From positions 1 to 47,740 of the forward strand of contig LT649271.1 of assembly GCA_900128395.1 (NCBI GenBank): DNA of 47,740 nucleotides, written 5' to 3'. How positions within the stretch are numbered: the first letter of the stretch is position 1; the number at the start of each line of letters is the position of its first letter. The translations under genes and the position numbers were made by a program. The notes beneath the pieces are model-generated. The model saw nothing but the letters and a program-made list of their open reading frames with translations. It had not been told where the DNA came from and did no database searches. Below are positions 41,121 to 47,740 of the stretch, in pieces. This DNA comes from Stramenopiles sp. TOSAG23-2 (taxonomy: Eukaryota; Sar).

Positions 41121-42032
41121 ATGATCATCAAGAATATTGCTAAATATTTAGATAAAACTTATGTAAAAAATAGATTAACATATGCAATTGTTGAAAATAT
41201 ATTATTATCTGGTTCGTCACAAGATGATAACGCTGTACAGAAAAAATTAAAGCAAGAAGAATTATTTGCACCGAAAATCAAACGGTGGGATGTACGTAGT
41301 TTACCGACTGGTAAAGCAACTGAACATGAAGATATGCCTGGATTATGGATTATTCCTAATGTACTAAATGATTTAGAAGTACAACATGTTAGTGATTTAT
41401 TGAAATACATCACCAAGGGAAATAAAGTTCAAGGTGAAGATAATGTACCTTTTCGAACGGAGGGAAAAGATCAACAATTTTTGGAGTGGTATGAATATCA
41501 TAGCGGGCGTTGGATGTTACCGCTACAGCCTTATCCAAAAGTACAAGATCATATAGCTGAAACGATGTTGTCAAATCTGCATTCTACTAATAATACAAAA
41601 CCTCAGTCATGGCCTAATTTACAACTGTTGTTGGATTCTAAAAATAATAACGAAGAGGACAAGAACACTGCCGCAAACAAATATGCTGAGCAAATTATTA
41701 AAATACAAAATGCAATACAAAATTTAATACCGGATGTAGGAACAGAGCCCTGTTTATTCATTCAAATGCAACGTTTGCAAAGAGGTATTAGAGTCGGCAA
41801 ACATGTGGATGACTTAGTCAAAGGTGGTAAAATTATTTCTACTGCAGTATTACAAGGTGAAAATACTATTCGAGTGGGCCATATTGAGTTTAAAGTTGTT
41901 CCTGGTGATGTGTACGCGCTTAGCAGAACAGCACGATATGACGTACAACATGAAGTTTTGCCTTTCTACGAAGATAGACTGAGTGCAACAATACGTTTTG
42001 GAATACATGGAGATGAAAAGAAAACTTTTTAG
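41121..42032 (+). CDS. AlkB-family 2OG-Fe(II) dioxygenase
   Basis: 303 aa. The N-terminal 75 residues are unassigned; LWIIPNVLNDLEVQHVSDLL starts the AlkB-type domain as in other family members. Residues seen: the iron-binding His-x-Asp at about 228-230 (VGKHVDDL), VVPGDVYALSRTARYDVQHE with the PGD strand and distal His near 277, and R286-x5-R292 (RLSATIRFG), the 2-oxoglutarate-binding pair. FLEWYEYHSGRWMLPLQPYP resembles the substrate-loop region of AlkB homologues. AlkB proteins demethylate alkylated DNA, RNA or protein; which applies here cannot be told. Single exon, separated from the next gene by 0.95 kb. It shares its catalytic layout with the divergent protein at 26636 but not overall sequence. 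Confidence 0.85.
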   Translation: MIIKNIAKYLDKTYVKNRLTYAIVENILLSGSSQDDNAVQKKLKQEELFAPKIKRWDVRSLPTGKATEHEDMPGLWIIPNVLNDLEVQHVSDLLKYITKGNKVQGEDNVPFRTEGKDQQFLEWYEYHSGRWMLPLQPYPKVQDHIAETMLSNLHSTNNTKPQSWPNLQLLLDSKNNNEEDKNTAANKYAEQIIKIQNAIQNLIPDVGTEPCLFIQMQRLQRGIRVGKHVDDLVKGGKIISTAVLQGENTIRVGHIEFKVVPGDVYALSRTARYDVQHEVLPFYEDRLSATIRFGIHGDEKKTF

Positions 42033-42979
42033 TTTTGAAAATTGTTTGTGTAAGTATATCCACTCTGATGTACTAATGCTATGCATATATATATATTATA
42101 TTTAATATATGTGTTTTTCTCTTACTATATATTTATAAATATATATTTAATTATAGTACCTAATAAATCATAATTTGAACAATTTGATATGATGATATAT
42201 AAAAGTTAAGGGATTTAACTCGATTGAGCTCTTTGCTCCTGACGATGACGTACTTTTTCTGATCACTTTTCATTTTATGAAACTATGCACACATTTTTTA
42301 GAAACTCTAAAATAGGTTCACTAACTCTGCTTCTTTTTACGTACAGTACGCCATCATAAACATATATATATTATATATATATATATAGAAGGATAGAAAC
42401 CTATCATACTCATGCTTGTATCATAGAGTATGATACGAGATATTAGAGTGCAGGCGTGCATTAGAGCTTTTACTAATAGTAGGATTGACTATATTTCTAA
42501 GATAGAGTATTGAGCATAATATTTACGAGATGTAAAACTATGATATTTATAAACATTATATGATATAGATTTGAATCTAAATATTATCAGATATCTATGA
42601 TAGATGATATAAAAAAATACAGATTAATTAAAGGATGTGACTTACAACTTTACGAGGGAGTATCATACCTTTTTCACCTAAACTCTGAATCACAGACAGA
42701 GGAAGACTCTTTTGAATACTAAAATACGAAGTAATTTACACTGTGTTTATATTAATAAATGAGCATTTAAATCATTTTTGATTTGAGATGTTAACTTCCG
42801 GGAGTAAAAGAAATTTTAAATATTACGAAGCGTAATATATGAGTATGATAAGAGAAATAATATATTCTAGATATCATATCATAATATCATAATGATGTAT
42901 GATACACATGCCACTTTTACACCACCACATATGCGTATATTTCAAAATGCCACATCTCTTCATCTATCATACGAAAGTT
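42033..42979. other. Convergent 3' region with clustered GTATSATAC motifs
   Basis: AT-rich, no gene. Exact GTATGATAC or GTATCATAC occurs at 42428-42436, 42660-42668 and 42897-42905, with several near matches. AT microsatellites lie near 42360-42385. Confidence 0.6.
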
Positions 42980-44650
42980 TTATGCATTACCAATTGAACT
43001 TCCCACAACATTAGATGTAAATTGTACGAATAAATTGTACGCATTTTGTTTTCCAATAACAGGAAGTACAATCATCTTCTTCGCCAAAGCTGATGAAATG
43101 CAAGGTAAAACTGTATTTTGTCGAGAAGCAGGATCCGCTACGGCCAATAATCGTTCCCAGCTTACCCTTATCAATCTCATAGTATCTACAAAATTACTCG
43201 TTGAGGTTATCTTCTTCTCCGTTCGTTGAAGATATATCTCAAATGCCATGTCAGATAATCGCTTTAATTTATACCGGTTCTTGTACCTTTCACAAATTTC
43301 GTCTGATTTATCAAAGAAATCTTTCACCGTTGAAATCTGTATTTTGGGAACAATCCGTTTTAAAATATTTGCCCAAGTACACCATTCAGTATTTTCTTTC
43401 ATTGCACTTTCCTGTAGGAATACATCTATTGACGATTCATCCATCATGCTCCCCCCTTTATTTTCACTTGAATTAATACCTCTAGCGATATGATTTGAAG
43501 CATTCAATTTCGTCGGCCTTGTTATTGTAAGGTTCGTAAGTGACCTAGAGCCCTCTTGAGGTTTTGGCCTAAGTGGCTTAAGTTTTTGTTTTTTATTTTT
43601 GGAAACAGCATTGGCGGTATTTGTGGTATCTGTATCGATATTTTCTCCATGTTGAGATACTTTTATCTGAGTATTATTGCTACCACCGATGAAATCATCG
43701 GAAGAACCATTTACTGTTTTTCGTTTTTTTTGGATGATCTTAATCCATTGTTTCTTCTTTTCCTCTTTATCAAAGCCATTGCAGTGTCCGTTGGAGTCTC
43801 CTTCATTATTGCGCTGCTGGATTTTTTCTCGATTTAGCGACGCTTTGGTAAAGTCCCTTGCCTTTTGTTTCAATTTTTCTTTTTCATATACTTCTTTGAC
43901 TTTTAAAAACTCATGAATTGTTGCAATTTTTTTTTCGGCCTGTTCCTGCGTTTGTTTTGCCTCCTGCTCGTTGTCCAGCTGTTTTACTTTTTCATTGTAT
44001 TCTGCAAGCTGTTCCCTGAATTTCTCAAGATATTTCTCTTTCTGGTTCTTTGGTATTTCGCATTTCCACATATGATACATTTTCCTTGTAATATCTCCAG
44101 ATTTTAAGTCTGGGAACTTAGCTGTCAGTAGTTTCCGCTGGTTCGTCAATCGTATCCAAGTATTCATTGCATTGACTGGCCTTTTTAGTTGAGGATAGCG
44201 AGGCTTTTTCCTTTTTCTCCTAACTGGTTTCTTCAATTTTTGTTTGTTACCAGCTACATTATTCTTATTTATCTTCTTTGATATATTTACATTGGTTATC
44301 GATGGAGAGCTACGATTCGTCCTATTCAAATATGGTTTCAAATTTCTTGGATTCACAATAATTGAAAATACACGGTCCTCTTTTTTTCGTGAATTTTGCT
44401 TTTGCTGCTGTAAACCATTTTTAAATGAATCGAATTTAAATGCCGTTTCTTGTCCAAGCAATAAATATGTTCTTTGAAAGCACTGTAGGGGTGAACGGAA
44501 ATCAAACAAACGTGCCACGTGAATCCATGAACCGGCTGTATTTTTTCCAATAAAACTTACAAGAGCCTCATCTTCTTCATTTGACCAATTTAGGGTATTT
44601 GCATTGCATTTACGTGTATATTCTGCAATATCTTCAGTAACGTCTGGCAT
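42980..44650 (-). CDS. SANT/Myb and HMG-box protein (possibly exon 2 of a larger gene)
   Basis: 556 aa from its own ATG. A SANT/Myb repeat at 18-66 (LNWSNEEDEALVSFI, SWIHVARLF, SPLQCFQRTYLLL) resembles SNAPC4/Myb-type repeats. A basic linker (135-153) precedes an HMG box at about 155-222 (QLKRPVNAMNTWIRLTNQRK, FPDLKSGDITRKMYHMWK). A charged coiled coil follows (about 220-300), then a low-complexity region and a C-terminal helical domain (EWCTWANILKRIVPKIQI, RLIRVSWERLLA). The factor is probably nuclear and DNA-binding. The MPDV start is also readable as a splice acceptor (CCAG|AC), and phase-1 joining to the upstream WD40-like gene keeps the frame. Either two genes or one 1391-aa protein. Confidence 0.75.
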   Translation of the reverse strand: MPDVTEDIAEYTRKCNANTLNWSNEEDEALVSFIGKNTAGSWIHVARLFDFRSPLQCFQRTYLLLGQETAFKFDSFKNGLQQQKQNSRKKEDRVFSIIVNPRNLKPYLNRTNRSSPSITNVNISKKINKNNVAGNKQKLKKPVRRKRKKPRYPQLKRPVNAMNTWIRLTNQRKLLTAKFPDLKSGDITRKMYHMWKCEIPKNQKEKYLEKFREQLAEYNEKVKQLDNEQEAKQTQEQAEKKIATIHEFLKVKEVYEKEKLKQKARDFTKASLNREKIQQRNNEGDSNGHCNGFDKEEKKKQWIKIIQKKRKTVNGSSDDFIGGSNNTQIKVSQHGENIDTDTTNTANAVSKNKKQKLKPLRPKPQEGSRSLTNLTITRPTKLNASNHIARGINSSENKGGSMMDESSIDVFLQESAMKENTEWCTWANILKRIVPKIQISTVKDFFDKSDEICERYKNRYKLKRLSDMAFEIYLQRTEKKITSTSNFVDTMRLIRVSWERLLAVADPASRQNTVLPCISSALAKKMIVLPVIGKQNAYNLFVQFTSNVVGSSIGNA

Positions 44651-44765
44651 ATAATGTAATGTGTAGATGAATATAAGTGGTTAGAAGATAATCATCGAGA
44701 TATTAAAAGGTTTAGGTTAGGATAATTACTAAAACAAAGTTCTTCCCGTTGTGTACATTACTTAC
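44644..44765 (-). other. Candidate 122-bp intron joining the WD40-like and SANT-HMG genes
   Basis: Minus-strand donor GATG|GTAAGTAATG immediately before the WD40-like stop codon, acceptor TATATGCCAG|ACGTTACTG, a branch-point-like TCTAAC about 45 nt upstream of the acceptor, and matching phase 1. Splicing removes the stop at 44758-44760 and the initiator Met of the next frame, giving 1391 codons. Confidence 0.6.
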
Positions 44766-47277
44766 CATCTTTCAATGTAACACTTCTAATAAATGGAACC
44801 AACTGCTGCTCGGCATTTCTTTTTTTAATATGTCTTATTTTGAATCCTAATGCATCGGCGCGTTTAAATAATTGTTGATAAGGCTCATTAGGAAATTCTT
44901 TCTGGAGTTCTTCATAGGATATCACTGGTCGCGCTAAAAGAAGGAATAACTTAAAGTCATCTTCAGACAATGTTTTCACAGCGTCATGGAATATGAAGCT
45001 GGTATGACTTTTGATTACTGGAACTTGTACACGACGCTTTGATGCTAATGCCTGCTTTCTTTCAACTGCATGCCTAGTCATGAAGTCCACATGCAGTTTC
45101 AACATCATGCTATTGGATGTAGTATTATATTTTTTAAGTGTTTCTGTTTTTTCTTTTCGACCATGTTTTTTCTTCCTCACATTACCATTTGCTGATCTTT
45201 TTTTTACATACATAGTTGGCTTACTTGATGGTATTGCATACTGATTACCAAATCCAGGTATATTCAACACATCAAAATGGTATTCATCGGAGGGGCTATT
45301 CATTGCATTTATATCGTTCTTGCAAATTTTATCGCTACTTTGAGTGTTATTTGTACTAGCCATTCTTGTTGTTATTGCTGTTCCTGTTGTCATAGCTGTG
45401 TGCTTATTGTTCCTTTTTGTTAATGGTTTTGTAAACAAGTAAACATTATTTTCGTGATAATCATCATTACCATGAGTATTATTAAGAAGGATATTAATTT
45501 CCTCATCATCATTATTACTACTTTCGAACTTTTCCATCTCATATTCTTTTTGCTTTAAATTGTCTACTTTATCAAATTCAGATTCCGATTCAACATGTCC
45601 TTTGTTCACATCAATAATTTTAAATCTTGCTGGAAACATCGCTCCACCCCAGTTTAAATTTAAATTTTCAACTCTACGAAAGCATCTTATATTTCCATGT
45701 ACACTCCTAAAAAATATAGCATTTGAAAAGGCATTTTGCACATATATTTCAGGATAATATTCACGAAGCGTTCTACGTTTCGCGTCATCATGCGGTATTG
45801 TTATTGGCACGTTTATCATCTCGTTTGCATCCCATATATCCCATATGCATAAGCTATTTCTGTCCCTTCCACCTCCATTGTCTAAGTAATGGTCTCTTAA
45901 GCCAATCAAATAACTTGTTTTACTTTTAGTATCATGCATTATTTTACCACAATGAAAATGATTATACTGACCCAATTTTTTACTGAAAAATAGAACAGGC
46001 TTTTCATTTGGCTTATCTGGATTTATGAAATAAAAGCCAATATGACATGAAACGAAAATGCGGTTTTCGGATTGAAGCCATTGAAATTGAAAACCTAAAT
46101 TATTCAATCGAGTTTGAGACGCTACGGAAAGTTCATCTGGAAATGTAATTGCAACTGAATTAAATGCCGTTTTCTTCAAATTATAAATTAACATATGCTG
46201 GAACTTTGGTTGGCTTTTAAAGTGATCGTCACCGTTTCTTATAAAAAACGCAATATCTTGGTAATCATTAATATATATTGCTGATAAAGCTTGATACTCG
46301 TCTATCAATTCTTTGGCTTTTTTGCTTTTTAAATCAAATAAAATTATTTTTCGTTGTTCACTTACTATTATTTTATTAGTAGATAAAGAAGAATTATTTC
46401 CACCATTATCAAATACCATTTTGACTTCAATCTCTTTTTTTTTAGGTTTCTTATCATTGTTCTCGACTTCCAGATTTATCTTTTCATTATTATTATTATT
46501 ATTACTACCTTCCATATTCGTTGGCCAAACACTAATACGAGGAGTGTTGTTGTTGTTGTTGTTGTTGTTGCTGCTGCTGCTGCTGCTGCTTCCTTTCTTA
46601 ATAATTTTTCTAGCAGCACCGTTCGCTATGCGATTATTTTTATCAACACTGGGTGTGACAATTTTCTTATTGTGTCCAGCATTCTTCTTCTTCTTATAAT
46701 TATTATTATTATTACACTTGATTGTTATCAATAAATTATCTACATCTTTTGGGGAGCATACCAAGTCCACGATCATGAATCCATTATCTTTTTGAATAAT
46801 TTCGTGACTTGCTGGGTTTAAACTAGGTGAATTGATATCATAGCATAATACAACGCCATTCAGTGTTCCTGCGTATATATATTTCATATCAAAAGACCAA
46901 CACAAACAAGTTATAATTTTTGCAATTTTAGTATTACAAGTTAAATGTTTTATACATACTATACGACCAGTATAGATTTCAAAAATACGTATGATGGTAT
47001 CAGTAGCCGAACTACTTTCATTGTTTCTATTTGACGATTTTCTTTCACTTTTACTCTTTTTTCTCATTCCATTTTTTGACCCTCTAACTTTGCCATAACT
47101 TTCATCATCATCATCTTTTATCGTCAAATCATACCCGACAGCTAAGTATCTTTCGTCTTGTGATAACGCCATTGCATTAATATGTAAACGTCGCCCTTCG
47201 GTGTCTATACCCCCCAATATCCATTTATATTCATGGAGAACCGTAGATAAAACGGCTTGTCCGTCGCCTCTTTCCAT
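44758..47277 (-). CDS. WD40-like protein with winged-helix-like C terminus
   Basis: 839 aa as a single frame. The N-terminal part has WD/beta-propeller-type strands: INAMALSQDERYLAVGYD, TIIRIFEIYTGRIVCIKHLT, ITCLCWSFDMKYIYAGTLNG with VVLCYDINSPS, broken by long Lys/Ser/Asn-rich inserts; further blades run to about residue 520 (SLCIWDIWDAN, AFSNAIFFRSVHGNIRCF). A low-complexity middle is followed by a C-terminal domain (about 755-835, FHDAVKTLSEDDFKLFLLLA, RPVISYEELQKEFPN, ADALGFKIRHIKKRNA) that looks helical and basic. I do not recognise the family with certainty. The last codons (D-G-K-stop) coincide with a GTAAGT donor, so the protein may continue into the SANT-HMG exon. ATG at 47275-47277. 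Confidence 0.7.
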   Translation of the reverse strand: MERGDGQAVLSTVLHEYKWILGGIDTEGRRLHINAMALSQDERYLAVGYDLTIKDDDDESYGKVRGSKNGMRKKSKSERKSSNRNNESSSATDTIIRIFEIYTGRIVCIKHLTCNTKIAKIITCLCWSFDMKYIYAGTLNGVVLCYDINSPSLNPASHEIIQKDNGFMIVDLVCSPKDVDNLLITIKCNNNNNYKKKKNAGHNKKIVTPSVDKNNRIANGAARKIIKKGSSSSSSSNNNNNNNNTPRISVWPTNMEGSNNNNNNEKINLEVENNDKKPKKKEIEVKMVFDNGGNNSSLSTNKIIVSEQRKIILFDLKSKKAKELIDEYQALSAIYINDYQDIAFFIRNGDDHFKSQPKFQHMLIYNLKKTAFNSVAITFPDELSVASQTRLNNLGFQFQWLQSENRIFVSCHIGFYFINPDKPNEKPVLFFSKKLGQYNHFHCGKIMHDTKSKTSYLIGLRDHYLDNGGGRDRNSLCIWDIWDANEMINVPITIPHDDAKRRTLREYYPEIYVQNAFSNAIFFRSVHGNIRCFRRVENLNLNWGGAMFPARFKIIDVNKGHVESESEFDKVDNLKQKEYEMEKFESSNNDDEEINILLNNTHGNDDYHENNVYLFTKPLTKRNNKHTAMTTGTAITTRMASTNNTQSSDKICKNDINAMNSPSDEYHFDVLNIPGFGNQYAIPSSKPTMYVKKRSANGNVRKKKHGRKEKTETLKKYNTTSNSMMLKLHVDFMTRHAVERKQALASKRRVQVPVIKSHTSFIFHDAVKTLSEDDFKLFLLLARPVISYEELQKEFPNEPYQQLFKRADALGFKIRHIKKRNAEQQLVPFIRSVTLKDGK
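46541..46591. repeat. Trinucleotide repeat coding Asn and Ser runs
   Basis: ttg repeats followed by ctg repeats on the plus strand; on the minus strand they read as (CAG)n then (CAA)n shifted into the Ser and Asn codons AGC and AAC, giving SSSSS then NNNNN in the WD40-like protein. Confidence 0.75.
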
Positions 47278-47740
47278 CTTTTATCTGTGGTTGGATAGTT
47301 TGGGTATGTTATATGAGATATAGTACTGTATGTATCGACTATTTTGCTTTTTAGTCGTCTATTATATTTTTTATCATATTTTATTACTATCATATTAGTA
47401 TTATAAATGTATTTTAATTTATTGGTGTTGTTCATCACTAAAATAATGCATCACATTTTTTTTGGTTTTTTTGTTTTTTTTGCTATCTTTTGATAGACGA
47501 CTGTGAGTATAAATGTACATGCTGGTACGATATGCAATGGTATGCTGATGCTATTAACGAATTTTACCTGGCGTGTGCTGCTGCTGTGTGGCCTTTTTGG
47601 GCACTATCACTTCGTAAAGTCTTATTATACTATCCTCGTAAAGTTGTAATAAGTTAAAGTCGTAAATTTGAGATATTGCGATATTATATTGCAGTCATAT
47701 CTTCTTAATATTGGTATTTTAGTAAGTATAATATTTACAC
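47278..47740. other. Upstream region of the WD40-like gene
   Basis: AT-rich. Contains a T-run patch near 47457-47480 and a short gctgctgctg run near 47577-47587. No gene seen to the window end. Confidence 0.55.

Noticed and set aside
46313-46699. Leu-rich plus-strand frame of 128 codons
   Set aside because: Mirror image of Asn/Ser/Lys repeats of the WD40-like gene.

Overview
The window is AT-rich nuclear DNA of a unicellular eukaryote. Spacers are rich in poly(AT), TG/CA and poly-A/T tracts, genes sit about 2 kb apart on both strands, and most are single-exon. The protein set is eukaryotic (FACT, NF-Y, PRMT1, a HECT ligase, PPME1, mitochondrial citrate synthase). Introns are few and short with GTAAGT-type donors. 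A TTAGGG-type interstitial telomeric motif, large ankyrin modules and fragments of F-box-like and LRR genes fit a stramenopile, possibly a diatom. This placement is inference; no marker here is decisive.

Layout. 1-9.3 kb: a three-module ankyrin protein, PRMT1, a secreted ML-domain protein, a COA3-like mitochondrial assembly factor, and a secreted Asn-rich protein whose frame is broken by two direct duplications. 9.3-12.8 kb: a remnant zone with truncated F-box-like 5' ends, an ankyrin fragment, a telomeric motif, a GC-richer MFS transporter and the 3' end of an LRR gene. 12.9-20 kb: a small four-helix membrane protein, a SANT/U-box-like nuclear protein, NF-YB, PPME1 and NF-YC. 20-24.6 kb: SSRP1 with two HMG boxes, and citrate synthase with a seven-codon first exon. 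26.6-36 kb: a divergent AlkB-fold protein containing a 29-bp perfect inverted repeat, a kelch membrane protein, a frameshifted gene, a phosphatase-fold protein lacking catalytic residues, and an orphan terminal exon. 36-47.7 kb: an RCC1/EF-hand/HECT ligase, a second AlkB-like dioxygenase, and a SANT-HMG gene joined by a plausible 122-bp intron to a WD40-like gene.

Functional themes. Chromatin and transcription genes are frequent: PRMT1, NF-YB, NF-YC, SSRP1, SANT/U-box and SANT-HMG. Two of the three NF-Y subunits lie 1.8 kb apart. A second theme is short direct duplication: a 109-bp perfect tandem, a 63-bp perfect tandem, and a 273-bp insertion between 55-bp perfect repeats, two of which break one gene. 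The most unusual items are that broken gene, the long inverted repeat inside an open frame, the degenerate S1P-phosphatase-like protein and the possible WD40-SANT-HMG fusion.
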